From: Pseudomonas abietaniphila
GTDB taxonomy: Bacteria > Pseudomonadota > Gammaproteobacteria > Pseudomonadales > Pseudomonadaceae
NCBI RefSeq assembly: GCF_900100795.1
Contig: NZ_FNCO01000015.1
Location: 122,478-186,477, forward strand
DNA: 64,000 bases
Direction: 5' to 3'
A program made the position numbers and the translations under genes. The notes beneath the pieces are model-generated. The model searched no databases and was not told the origin of the DNA. It was given only the letters and a program-made list of their open reading frames with translations. Positions 44,080-52,725 of this stretch are shown piece after piece (within the stretch, counting starts at the first letter, position 1; every line of letters starts with the position of its first letter).

Positions 44080-47000
44080 TCAGCTCTCTTCTATATCCAG
44101 CAACAGGTTTTCCAGCGCCTCGCGGTAAGCGCCGGGCGTCTCCCAAAGGCCGCGCTGCTGCGCTTCCAGCATGCGCTCGGTCATGTCCCGCAAGGCATCC
44201 GGGTTGTGTTGCTGGATGAACTCACGGGTCGACGGGTCCAGCAGGTAAGCATCCGCCAGCAACGCGTATTGGTGATCGTCGATCAACTCGGTGGTGGCGT
44301 CGAAGGCGAACAGGAAATCCACCGTCGCCGCCATTTCAAACGCGCCCTTGTAGCCGTGACGCTTGACCCCTTCGATCCATTTCGGATTGGCCGCACGAGA
44401 ACGCACCACCCGGTTCAGTTCTTCCTTGAGGGTGCGAATCTTCGGCAGATCGGGCTGGCTGTGATCGCCATGGTAACTGGCGACCTTGCCGCCACTCAGG
44501 CCCTCCACAGCGGCCAGCATGCCGCCCTGGAACTGGTAGTAGTCATTGGAGTCGAGCAGGTCGTGCTCGCGGTTGTCCTGGTTCTGCACCACGGCCTGCA
44601 CCTGGCTCAGGCGTTTGGCAAAATCGGCCCGTGCCGGCGTGCCTTCATCGGCGGCCCCGTAGGCGTACCCGCCCCAGTTCAGGTACACCTCGGCCAAGTC
44701 TTCCCGGGTCTGCCACAAGCGGCCGTCGATGGCGTTTTGCACGCCGGCACCGTAGGCACCGGGTTTGGCACCGAAGATCCGCCAGCCCGCCTGCTTCGCC
44801 GCCTGCTCATCGCTCAAGCCTTCATCCTTCAGTTGCGCACGTTCCTGGCGAACGCGTGCGGCCAACGGGTTCATGTCGTCCGGCTCATCCAGCGCCGCCA
44901 CGGCTTGCACTGCGGCATCGAACAAACGAATCAGGTTGGCGAATGCATCGCGGAAGAAGCCGGAGACGCGAAGCGTCACGTCCACCCGGGGGCGGTCCAG
45001 CAAACTCAGCGGCAGAATCTCGAAATCGTCGACCCGCTGGCTGCCGGTCGCCCACACCGGGCGCACGCCCATCAACGCCATGGCTTGAGCGATATCGTCG
45101 CCGCCCGTGCGCATCGTCGCCGTCCCCCACACGGACAAGCCCAACTGGCGCAGATAATCACCGTGGTCTTGCAGGTGTCGCTCCAGCAAGAGATTGGCCG
45201 ACTGGAAGCCGATCCGCCACGCGGTCATGGTGGGCAGGTTGCGCACGTCCACGGAGAAGAAATTACGCCCGGTCGGCAGCACGTCCAGCCGCCCACGACT
45301 GGGGGCGCCGCTCGGTCCGGCCGGCACGAAACGTCCGCTCAGCGCGTCCAGCAGACCGCGCATTTCCGCCGGCCCACAGGCATCCAGGCGAGGAATCACA
45401 ACCTCTTTTATTGCATTAACAACTTCTTTTAATTCATTGTTTCCAAACGCATTAATTGGCTCACCATCAATGAAAACCCGCTCGATCAGTCGGGCCGCAT
45501 ACAGTTCCAGCCGCTCGCGCGTATCGCCGACGGTACGCCACGGATCGCTGCTGACTTCATGCAGTACATGAGGTTTCAAACCGGTCCACGGCTCGCCGAG
45601 CACACAGTCCAGCGGGTCGAAATCCAACAGCAGCGCCTTGCTCAAAGCGCGCAACAGGCTGGCCTGCGGACCACGGCCATCACCACGGGGCACGCGCAGG
45701 ATGGCCAGCAAGGTATCGATGCGCAGCCGTCCGCTGGGCGACTCGCCGAACACGTGCAAGCCATCGCGAATCTGCGACTCCTTCAAGTCGCACAGGTAGG
45801 TGTCCAGCCGTGGCAACCAGACCGCTGCATCGGCATCGCTGTCGAGGTCTTCTTCCAGCGCCAGTTCGCGATCGATATGGGTTTCGCGGACCAGACCGAG
45901 AATGTCTTTCTGCAGCTCGCGTGCGCGCCGTGGGTCGAGCAACTGGGCTTCGTAATATTCGTCAGCCAGCAGTTCCAGGTTGCGCAGCGGCCCGTAGGTT
46001 TCTGCCCGGGTCAGCGGCGGCATCAGGTGGTCGATGATCACGGCCTGGGTACGCCGCTTGGCTTGAGCACCCTCGCCAGGGTCGTTGACGATGAACGGGT
46101 AAATGTTCGGCATGGCCCCCAGAATCGCGTCCGGCCAGCAATGTTCCGACAACCCGACGCCTTTACCGGGCAGCCACTCCAGGTTGCCGTGCTTGCCCAC
46201 ATGAATCACGGCATGCGCGCCATAGGTTCTGCGCAGCCAGAAATAGAACGCCAGATAGCCATGGGGCGGCACCAGATCCGGATCGTGGTACACCGCGCTG
46301 TGATCGACGTTAAAGCCCCGGGCCGGTTGAATGCCGACGAAGGTCATGCCAAAACGCAGACCGGCGACCATCATCCGCCCGTTGCGGCACATTGGATCGT
46401 GCGCCGGTTGGCCCCAACGCTCGATCACCGCCGTGCGATTGGCTTCGGGCAAGGTTTGAAACGCCGACAGGTACTCGTCCATCGCCATGCTCTGATGGCA
46501 AGGCCGTTGATCGAGGCTGTCCGGGTCATTGGTGACGCCGCCGAGCAAGGCGTGAATCAGGGCCGTGCCGCTGTGTGGCAGCCCTTCGACGGGGAAGCCT
46601 TCGCCCTGCATCGCCGTGAGGATGTTCAGCGCCGCTGCGGGCGTGTCCAGCCCCACGCCGTTACCGATCCGGCCATCCCGGGTCGGGTAATTCGCCAGAA
46701 TCAGCGCCACGCGCTTATCTGCATTGGCCGTGCGCGCCAGCAACACCCAGCGCCGTGCCAGTTCGGCGACGAAATCCATACGCCCCGGTTGCGCGCGATA
46801 GCAGACCACGTCGGACTGACTGCGCTCGCTGTACCAGGCCAGGTCCTTGAAGCTGATCGGTCGGCTGATGATGCGTCCGTCCAGCTCTGGCAACGCAATG
46901 TGCATCGCCAGATCCCGGGAGCCAAGCCCTTGCTCGCTGACCTGCCAAGCCGGTTCGTTGTCCTGCGCGCAGATCGCCTGAATAACCGGAATATTGCGCC

Positions 47001-47844
47001 GGAACGGGCGCAAATGCGGTGCTTCAGGGCTCGACTGGGCAAACCCGGTGGTGTTGAGGATGACCTCACACGCTGTCTCGTCCAGCCAGTCTTGCACGGC
47101 GGCCAGGCATGCTGGCTCTTTCAGGCTGGCGACGGCGATGGGCAGCGGGTTCAAGCCTTGCGCCAACAACCGTTCGCAGAAGACATCAATGAAACCGGTG
47201 TTGGCCGCCTGCAGGTGCGAGCGATAGAACAGAACCGCCGCCACCGGGTGATCCGTACGCCAGTCGGCTTGCCAGTCAGCCACACCGGCCTGGGCCTTGG
47301 TCGGGTGATAAATCGCCGTGCGCGGCAACGTCTGTGGCTCATCCCACGCATAATCGCGCGCCAGCCACCGACTGGCGATGCACCGGAACAACGCCAGCGC
47401 ATTCTGCTTGCCGCCCTGGCGCAAGTAATGCCAGAGCCGGTCACGGTCTTCGGCGGGTTCAGTGCTCAGGTCGCTAAGCTCTGGATCCGGGCGATCGTCG
47501 CCGGGGACCAGAATCAGCTTCACACCCTTCGCTGCCAGCTCCACCAGTCGTTCGACGCCGTAACGCCAGTAACCAATACCGCCGTGCAACGAGATCAGAA
47601 TGACCTTGGCGTGCCGCAGCACTTCATCGACGTAAAGGTCCACCGACGCATGGTTCTGCACCTGCATGGGGTTGGCCAGACGCAGGCTGGGGTAATCGTC
47701 CGGCAATTGCTGCGCGGTTTCCGCGAGCAACGCTAGATGGGAATCGCCGCTGCACAGAATCACCAGCTCGGCGGGGGTTTGCCCGAGGTCAGCGATGCTG
47801 TCGTCGGGGACAAAGCCACCGGGCTGGGTGCGCAGCAGGTGCAT
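44080..47844 (-). CDS. cobN: Cobaltochelatase subunit CobN
   Basis: 1254-residue large subunit of the aerobic cobalt chelatase, which inserts cobalt into hydrogenobyrinic acid a,c-diamide with the ATPase subunits. Start MHLLRTQPGGFVPDDS; core blocks include HVGKHGNLEWLPGKGVGLSE, RGLLDALSGRFVPAGPSGAP, SRGRLDVLPTGRNFFSVD and DSNDYYQFQGGMLAAVEGLSGG, all typical of CobN. It begins 3 bp after the cobW stop and is probably co-transcribed from the riboswitch promoter. Codons around 45394-45480 (PINAFGNNELKEVVNAIKEV) are strikingly AT-rich with TTA and ATA, unlike the rest of the gene. Confidence 0.95.
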   Translation of the reverse strand: MHLLRTQPGGFVPDDSIADLGQTPAELVILCSGDSHLALLAETAQQLPDDYPSLRLANPMQVQNHASVDLYVDEVLRHAKVILISLHGGIGYWRYGVERLVELAAKGVKLILVPGDDRPDPELSDLSTEPAEDRDRLWHYLRQGGKQNALALFRCIASRWLARDYAWDEPQTLPRTAIYHPTKAQAGVADWQADWRTDHPVAAVLFYRSHLQAANTGFIDVFCERLLAQGLNPLPIAVASLKEPACLAAVQDWLDETACEVILNTTGFAQSSPEAPHLRPFRRNIPVIQAICAQDNEPAWQVSEQGLGSRDLAMHIALPELDGRIISRPISFKDLAWYSERSQSDVVCYRAQPGRMDFVAELARRWVLLARTANADKRVALILANYPTRDGRIGNGVGLDTPAAALNILTAMQGEGFPVEGLPHSGTALIHALLGGVTNDPDSLDQRPCHQSMAMDEYLSAFQTLPEANRTAVIERWGQPAHDPMCRNGRMMVAGLRFGMTFVGIQPARGFNVDHSAVYHDPDLVPPHGYLAFYFWLRRTYGAHAVIHVGKHGNLEWLPGKGVGLSEHCWPDAILGAMPNIYPFIVNDPGEGAQAKRRTQAVIIDHLMPPLTRAETYGPLRNLELLADEYYEAQLLDPRRARELQKDILGLVRETHIDRELALEEDLDSDADAAVWLPRLDTYLCDLKESQIRDGLHVFGESPSGRLRIDTLLAILRVPRGDGRGPQASLLRALSKALLLDFDPLDCVLGEPWTGLKPHVLHEVSSDPWRTVGDTRERLELYAARLIERVFIDGEPINAFGNNELKEVVNAIKEVVIPRLDACGPAEMRGLLDALSGRFVPAGPSGAPSRGRLDVLPTGRNFFSVDVRNLPTMTAWRIGFQSANLLLERHLQDHGDYLRQLGLSVWGTATMRTGGDDIAQAMALMGVRPVWATGSQRVDDFEILPLSLLDRPRVDVTLRVSGFFRDAFANLIRLFDAAVQAVAALDEPDDMNPLAARVRQERAQLKDEGLSDEQAAKQAGWRIFGAKPGAYGAGVQNAIDGRLWQTREDLAEVYLNWGGYAYGAADEGTPARADFAKRLSQVQAVVQNQDNREHDLLDSNDYYQFQGGMLAAVEGLSGGKVASYHGDHSQPDLPKIRTLKEELNRVVRSRAANPKWIEGVKRHGYKGAFEMAATVDFLFAFDATTELIDDHQYALLADAYLLDPSTREFIQQHNPDALRDMTERMLEAQQRGLWETPGAYREALENLLLDIEES

Positions 47845-47847
47845 GGT

Positions 47848-48927
47848 TTAGCCTTTGAGCTCGGCTGCGGTGACGGCAGCGCGCAACTGAGCCTCAAGCA
47901 CGCCAGCGTCGAGTTCCTGGCCAATCAGCACCAGATGGGTCAGACGCTCTTCGTCGGCCTTCCAGGCGCGGTCGAAGTGCTTGTCGAACCGGGTGCCGAC
48001 GCCCTGCACCAACAAACGCATCGGTTTGCCGGGAATCGCGGCAAACCCTTTGACGCGCAGGATGCCGTGCTGAACGACCGCCTGGGTCAAGGCGTCGAGC
48101 AGCAGCGCTTCATCGGCCTGCGGCAGCGAGATGGAAATCGAATCGAACGCGTCATGGTCGTGATCGTCGTGGTCATCGCCCTCGTGATGATCGTGGTGCG
48201 TCTTGCGCCCGTCGATGTGCAGCTCGGACTCGGCGCCCAGACCCAACAGGACGCTGATCGGCAACTGGCCCTTGCTGGCTTCGATGACTTTCACGGCAGG
48301 CGGCAGTTCTTCGGCAACTTCAGCGCGCACTGCGGCCAATGCGTGAGCGTCGAGCATGTCGGCCTTGTTGAGAATGACCAGGTCGGCGCTCGCCAGTTGG
48401 TCGGCGAACAGCTCGTGCAACGGGGACTCGTGGTCCAGGTTCGGATCGAGTTTGCGCTGCGCATCGACCTGATCCGGAAATGCCGCGAACGTACCCGCAA
48501 CGACGGCCGGGCTGTCGACCACGGTGATGACGGCGTCAACGGTGCAGGCGTTGCGGATCTCAGGCCACTGGAAGGCTTGAACCAGCGGTTTTGGCAGAGC
48601 AAGGCCGGAGGTTTCGATGAGGATATGGTCCAGATCACCACGGCGGGCAACCAGTTCCTGCATCACCGGGAAGAACTCTTCCTGGACGGTGCAGCACAGG
48701 CAGCCGTTGGCGAGTTCATAGACGCGACCGTTGGCTTCTTCTTCGGTGCAGCCGATGGTGCATTGCTTGAGGATTTCGCCGTCGATGCCCAGCTCGCCGA
48801 ACTCGTTGACGATCACCGCGATACGGCGCCCTTCGGCGTTGTCGAGCATGTGACGCAACAGGGTGGTTTTGCCCGAACCGAGAAAGCCGGTGACGATGGT
48901 GACAGGAAGTTTGGCCAGTGTTTTCAT
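47848..48927 (-). CDS. cobW: Cobalamin biosynthesis GTPase CobW
   Basis: 359-residue COG0523 GTPase thought to deliver cobalt for the chelatase. Walker A is GFLGSGKTTLL at about 14-24; the metal-binding CxCC is in ANGCLCCTVQE; the G4 NKxD motif is LNKADML. A His/Asp-rich linker (KTHHDHHEGDDHDDHDHD) precedes the CobW C-terminal domain, as in metal carriers. ATG 48927 follows AGGGC. It is the first gene behind the minus-strand cobalamin riboswitch, so it should be repressed by B12. Operon continues into cobN. Confidence 0.94.
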   Translation of the reverse strand: MKTLAKLPVTIVTGFLGSGKTTLLRHMLDNAEGRRIAVIVNEFGELGIDGEILKQCTIGCTEEEANGRVYELANGCLCCTVQEEFFPVMQELVARRGDLDHILIETSGLALPKPLVQAFQWPEIRNACTVDAVITVVDSPAVVAGTFAAFPDQVDAQRKLDPNLDHESPLHELFADQLASADLVILNKADMLDAHALAAVRAEVAEELPPAVKVIEASKGQLPISVLLGLGAESELHIDGRKTHHDHHEGDDHDDHDHDAFDSISISLPQADEALLLDALTQAVVQHGILRVKGFAAIPGKPMRLLVQGVGTRFDKHFDRAWKADEERLTHLVLIGQELDAGVLEAQLRAAVTAAELKG

Positions 48928-49048
48928 CGGATGCCCTATGGCGTAGCGGCGGGCAAGCAGGACGAGAACCGCGCAGCCGTCGAGGTCGACAGGCTCGCCA
49001 TTCGATTCGCCACCGGATCACCCCGCCCGATTGTAATGAGAATTCGCA

Positions 49049-49262
49049 GGGCCTTGCTCAAAGCAGGCCCGTCTTCGAGGCAGGTCTCCTGGCTCACGGC
49101 GGCGAAGTGGCTGACACGATCGTCAGGCCGCTCGCGTTCATCACGCCTTCCCGCTCGCGCAGTGGCTGTGCAATGAACATGACCGTTTACAGTTGCGGGG
49201 GCAGCTGCGGCATGTACCGCATTCCCTTCTTAGCGCCGGTGTCAGGAAACCCGAGCCGGCGA
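49049..49262 (-). promoter_or_regulatory. Cobalamin riboswitch upstream of cobW-cobN-chlD
   Basis: On the minus strand the aptamer (about 49262-49078) shows GGGAATGCGGT, GCTGCCCCCGCAACTGTAA, the CCACTG box, GGGAAGG and the 3' B12-box half GTGAGCCAGGAGACCTGCC. A hairpin GGGCC...GGCCC at 49070-49049 follows as likely expression platform. Binding of adenosylcobalamin would lower expression of the downstream genes. Confidence 0.94.
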
Positions 49263-49276
49263 ACCTCAAGTGCGCA

Positions 49277-49305
49277 AGGCTACGCAGTGGTCAGGCGAAG
49301 GTCAA
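49277..49305 (-). promoter_or_regulatory. Candidate promoter of the minus-strand cobalamin riboswitch
   Basis: TTGACC (49305-49300) and TAGCCT (49282-49277) on the minus strand have a 17-bp spacer and lie just before the aptamer. The opposite promoter is less clear (TTGACT at 49350). Confidence 0.5.
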
Positions 49306-49390
49306 CGAGCAAACGTTTGATGGCCAAGCAGTCAGCTGCCGCCTGCCGATTGACTGAGGCCCGGCACCGTGGTCTCCTACACGCCTTGTT

Positions 49391-49590
49391 ACGGGTGCCC
49401 TTCACAGGGTGAAACGGGAAACCGGTGCGCGCAGACCTCAGGGTGTGTGCAAGTCCGGCGCTGCCCCCGCAACGGTAAGCGAGTGAAGAGTCAGATCCAC
49501 TGTGTCGGTAGCGATATGGGAAGGCGATTCTTGAAGGCATGTGGCAGTTGCACGTGTCCCTCGCAAGCCCGGAGACCGGCCCGACAACGA
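49391..49590 (+). promoter_or_regulatory. Cobalamin riboswitch upstream of cbtB-cbtA-cobE-cobM
   Basis: On the plus strand CAGGGTGAAACGGGAAACCGG, GCGCTGCCCCCGCAACGGTAA, the CCACTG box (49497), GGGAAGGCG and the B12-box half GCCCGGAGACCGGCC occur in order. It faces away from the other riboswitch about 130 bp to the left. Controls cobalt uptake genes. Confidence 0.93.
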
Positions 49591-49696
49591 CACATAACGA
49601 ACCCGCGGTGGGCGGGCGCTGTTGAGTTCACGGCTAACGCTCGTCCGCCGTGTGCCTTGCGCCTTCCTGTCCGCTGACATTTCAGAGGGAAGCGCC

Positions 49697-49882
49697 ATGT
49701 CGATCAGCACCACCCGCCAGACATCCAGCCACATCACGACTCAGACCCAACGCCTGACCGCCGCCATCAGCGCGATGATCCTTGGCGCGTGCCTGGTGTA
49801 CTTCGCCGGTTTCTCGCATATCGACGCCGTGCACAACGCTGCGCACGATACCCGTCACAGCGCCGCCTTCCCTTGCCATTGA
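49697..49882 (+). CDS. cbtB: Cobalt transporter subunit CbtB
   Basis: 61-residue single-span membrane protein. The transmembrane helix is AAISAMILGACLVYFAGFSH. The C-terminus is His-rich (HIDAVHNAAHDTRHSAAFPCH), the CbtB hallmark thought to bind cobalt. With CbtA it forms a B12-regulated cobalt uptake system. AGAGGGAAGCG precedes ATG 49697. It lies directly after the plus-strand cobalamin riboswitch; cbtA follows after 11 bp. Confidence 0.9.
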   Translation: MSISTTRQTSSHITTQTQRLTAAISAMILGACLVYFAGFSHIDAVHNAAHDTRHSAAFPCH

Positions 49883-49893
49883 GACCTGTCGCC

Positions 49894-50613
49894 ATGTTCA
49901 AGCGAATCGCTCAAACAGCCGGCTTCACGGGACTGCTCGCCGCCCTGCTGCTGACCCTGCTGCAAAGCTTCTGGGTCGCCCCTTTGATCCACGAAGCCGA
50001 AACTTATGAGAAAGCCCCGGCCGCCGAACAGCACGCGCATGGTGAAGGTGCCATGGCCGCTCATGTCCACGACGAAGAGGCCTGGGAACCCGAAGATGGC
50101 TGGCAGCGCGTGCTGTCTACCACCGGCGGGAACCTGGTGGTCGCGGTCGGTTTCGCGCTGATGCTGGCCGCGCTCTACACCTTGCGCACGCCGACTGCCA
50201 CGCGCCAAGGCGCCCTTTGGGGGCTGGCCGGTTTTGCCGTGTTCGTCCTGGCGCCAACCCTGGGCTTGCCGCCTGAGCTGCCGGGCACAGCGGCCGCCGA
50301 CCTGACTCAGCGTCAAATGTGGTGGGCGAGTACTGCCGCCTCGACGGCAGTCGGTCTGGCGCTGATCGTCTTCGCCCGTCACGGGCTGTTGAAAGTGCTG
50401 GGGGCCGTGATCCTGGTGATTCCACACGTCGTTGGCGCACCCCAGCCAGACGTTCATTCGGCATTGGCGCCGCAGGCACTGGAAGCACAATTCAAGATCG
50501 CCTCGTTGCTGACCAACGCCGCCTTCTGGATTGCGATGGGCCTGATCAGCGCCTGGCTGTTTCGCCGTGGCGAAGCGCAAGCGGATCACGCAGGACTGAA
50601 CCACGCGCTATGA
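49894..50613 (+). CDS. cbtA: Cobalt transporter subunit CbtA
   Basis: 239-residue membrane protein with about five to six hydrophobic segments. After the first helix (GFTGLLAALLLTLLQSFWVAP) comes a His-rich loop with EQHAHGEGAMAAHVHDEEAW, presumed metal binding. FVLAPTLGLPPELPGTAAADL is the family block. It is the probable cobalt channel partner of CbtB. Its stop overlaps the start of cobE (ATGA, 4 bp). Confidence 0.9.
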   Translation: MFKRIAQTAGFTGLLAALLLTLLQSFWVAPLIHEAETYEKAPAAEQHAHGEGAMAAHVHDEEAWEPEDGWQRVLSTTGGNLVVAVGFALMLAALYTLRTPTATRQGALWGLAGFAVFVLAPTLGLPPELPGTAAADLTQRQMWWASTAASTAVGLALIVFARHGLLKVLGAVILVIPHVVGAPQPDVHSALAPQALEAQFKIASLLTNAAFWIAMGLISAWLFRRGEAQADHAGLNHAL

Positions 50614-51023
50614 GTGAACCCGGCAACCGGCCGATTCGGGTGATCGGCCTGGGCTGCCAGCGCGGTTGCCCGGCGTCGGCGCTGCTGGGGCTGATTGACG
50701 TCTGCCTGCGGGAACACGCGCTGACATTGAGCGATGTCACCGCCCTTGCCTCCATTGACAGCAAATCGACCGAGGCCGGGCTGCTGGCGCTGGCGGAACA
50801 GCTCGAGATGCCGATCGGTTTTTTCAGCGCGGATGAGCTTGCGGTTTTCGAGCCGCGCCTGAGCCACCGCTCACAGATCGCTTTCGACCACACGGGTTGT
50901 TATGGCGTGGCAGAGAGTTCGGCAATGGCGATGGCGTCGCGATTAAGCGGCTCGCCTGTCACGTTGCTGATCGAACGTCGCAACAGTTCTCAAGCAACCT
51001 TCGCGTTGGCTTCCACGTTGTAA
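50610..51023 (+). CDS. cobE: CobE/CbiG C-terminal-like cobalamin biosynthesis protein
   Basis: 137-residue protein of the CbiG C-terminal domain / CobE type: VIGLGCQRGCPASALLGLID at the N-terminus, LTLSDVTALASIDSKSTEAGLLALAEQL in the middle and GVAESSAMAMAS near the C-terminus. CobE has a role in the aerobic pathway around ring contraction (precorrin-3B/4), adjacent to cobM chemistry. The start overlaps the cbtA stop by 4 bp. cobM follows after 156 bp that are mostly a REPIN. Confidence 0.88.
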   Translation: MSEPGNRPIRVIGLGCQRGCPASALLGLIDVCLREHALTLSDVTALASIDSKSTEAGLLALAEQLEMPIGFFSADELAVFEPRLSHRSQIAFDHTGCYGVAESSAMAMASRLSGSPVTLLIERRNSSQATFALASTL

Positions 51024-51033
51024 TGCCATTTCC

Positions 51034-51125
51034 CTGTGGGAGCGAATTCATTCGCGAATCGGAATTTCAGGCGCCGAATGTGCAGGCGCCTGGACGATTT
51101 TTCGCGAATGAATTCGCTCCCACAG
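51034..51125. repeat. REPIN between cobE and cobM
   Basis: CTGTGGGAGCGAATTCATTC is inverted at 51102-51125 as GAATGAATTCGCTCCCACAG, and inner CAGGCGCC/GGCGCCTG also pairs. It belongs to the GTGGGAGC class of Pseudomonas REPs, different from the 6951 array. Confidence 0.9.
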
Positions 51126-51179
51126 AAATCGTGCCTGCCCCGAGTGCAGAAGTACAAGAGTGAGTAATCTGGAGACCCC

Positions 51180-51926
51180 ATGACCGTTTTCTTCATCGGC
51201 GCAGGCCCCGGCGATCCGGACCTGATCACCGTCAAAGGCCAGCGTCTGATCCGCACTTGCCCGGTGATCATCTATGCCGGATCGCTGGTCCCGGAGGCCG
51301 TTCTGGAAGGCCATCAGGCGGTTCAGGTGACAAACAGTGCAGCGTTACACCTGGAACAGATCATCACCCTGATGAAATCTGCTCATGCAAACGGCCAGGA
51401 CGTGGCGCGTGTGCACTCCGGCGACCCGAGCCTGTATGGCGCCATTGGCGAGCAGATTCGTTGCCTGCGCGAGTTGGGCATCCCCTTCGAAATCATCCCC
51501 GGCGTCACCGCCACGGCGGCGTGTGCCGCCCTGCTGGGCACCGAACTGACGCTGCCCGATATTTCCCAAAGCGTGATTCTGACCCGGTATGGCGACAAGA
51601 CCGCGATGCCGGAAGGCGAGGCGTTGGGGGACCTCGCGCAGCACAAGGCAACGATGGCGATTCATCTGGGGGTCAATAATCTCGCAAAGATCGTCGCGGA
51701 GCTGGCACCGCACTACGGCTTGGACTGCCCGATTGCAGTCGTTCATCGCGCCAGCTGGCCGGATCAGGATTGGGCGGTCGGGACGCTTTCTGATATCGAA
51801 CAAAAGGTGCAGGAAAAGGGTTTCAGGCGCACGGCGTTGATTCTGGTGGGGCGGGTGTTGGGAAATGACGTGTTCAGCGAGTCATCGCTGTATCGGGCCG
51901 GGCATGCGCATGTGTTCAGGTCTTAA
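51180..51926 (+). CDS. cobM: Precorrin-4 C11-methyltransferase
   Basis: 248-residue SAM-dependent methyltransferase that converts precorrin-4 to precorrin-5 in aerobic cobalamin synthesis. FFIGAGPGDPDLITVKGQRLI is the nucleotide-binding start; VARVHSGDPSLYGAIGEQIR and IPGVTATAACAALLGTELTLP are the other class III methyltransferase blocks. Length fits CobM. GGAGACCCC precedes ATG 51180. It belongs to the plus-strand riboswitch operon, although the REPIN may modulate its mRNA. Confidence 0.94.
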   Translation: MTVFFIGAGPGDPDLITVKGQRLIRTCPVIIYAGSLVPEAVLEGHQAVQVTNSAALHLEQIITLMKSAHANGQDVARVHSGDPSLYGAIGEQIRCLRELGIPFEIIPGVTATAACAALLGTELTLPDISQSVILTRYGDKTAMPEGEALGDLAQHKATMAIHLGVNNLAKIVAELAPHYGLDCPIAVVHRASWPDQDWAVGTLSDIEQKVQEKGFRRTALILVGRVLGNDVFSESSLYRAGHAHVFRS

Positions 51927-51975
51927 AACGCGCGCATAACTGACACGACACGCCTACAGAAACTGTGCGCCAAAC

Positions 51976-52004
51976 AAAAAGCCCCGAACCAGTCGGGGCT
52001 TTGT
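51976..52004. terminator. Shared terminator between cobM and nfuA
   Basis: GCCCCGA / TCGGGGC stem. The minus-strand version ends in TTTTTGTTT and is the stronger, so it mainly serves nfuA; the plus strand has a short T-run for cobM. Confidence 0.85.
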
Positions 52005-52020
52005 GTGCAGTAGAAATCAC

Positions 52021-52614
52021 TCAGTAGTAAGCGTTTTCTTTCTGAGTGTGGTCAGTCACGTCACGCACGCCGGACAACTCAGGAATGCGCTCCAGCAACG
52101 TGCGCTCGATGCCTTCCTTGAGCGTCACGTCAGCCTGACCGCAACCTTGGCAACCACCCCCGAACTGCAACACGGCGATGTTGGCCTCGTCTTCCTCGAC
52201 CACATCGATCAGAGTAACCTGACCACCGTGGCTCGCCAGACCCGGGTTGATCTCGGTCTGCAGGTAGTAGTTGATGCGCTCGTTGATCGGGCTGTCGGCA
52301 TTGACCATGGGCACTTTGGCGTTCGGCGCCTTGATGGTCAGCTGACCACCCATGCGGTCAGTGGCGTAGTCGACCACTGCGTCATCCAGGAACGCTTCGC
52401 TGAACGAATCGATCCAGGCCGTAAAGCTTTTGAGGCCAATGGCTTTGTCTTCAGGCTTTTCTTCGCCTGGCTTGCAATAAGCAATGCAGGTTTCAGCGTA
52501 TTGGGTGCCAGGCTGGGTAATAAACACGCGGATGCCGATGCCGGGAGTGTTCTGCTTTTCCAGCAGATCGGCCAGGTAATCGTGGGCGGCATCGGTAATA
52601 GTAATAGCGGTCAT
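52021..52614 (-). CDS. nfuA: Fe-S biogenesis protein NfuA
   Basis: 197-residue cytosolic Fe-S carrier. The N-terminal half is an A-type-like domain (GIGIRVFITQPGTQYAETCI) and the C-terminal half the Nfu domain with Cys155 and Cys158 in FGGGCQGCGQADVTLKEGIE, which hold a [4Fe-4S] cluster at the dimer interface. It matures or protects Fe-S proteins under oxidative or iron stress. ATG 52614 starts MTAITITDAA; a longer frame upstream is rejected. Ends at the shared terminator. Confidence 0.95.
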   Translation of the reverse strand: MTAITITDAAHDYLADLLEKQNTPGIGIRVFITQPGTQYAETCIAYCKPGEEKPEDKAIGLKSFTAWIDSFSEAFLDDAVVDYATDRMGGQLTIKAPNAKVPMVNADSPINERINYYLQTEINPGLASHGGQVTLIDVVEEDEANIAVLQFGGGCQGCGQADVTLKEGIERTLLERIPELSGVRDVTDHTQKENAYY

Positions 52615-52725
52615 GAAAATTCCTCGCAGACGTGAGGCGGAGTTTACGCCATTCCACGGCAACTGACAAAGTCCTAGTATTTCGCTCAGGTAATTTCGAC
52701 GAGCCCCGTCATCGCGCCCGCGCTG

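Noticed and set aside
45559..47736. A 725-residue plus-strand frame opposite cobN
   Set aside because: Shadow of cobN; no recognisable motifs and unnatural composition.
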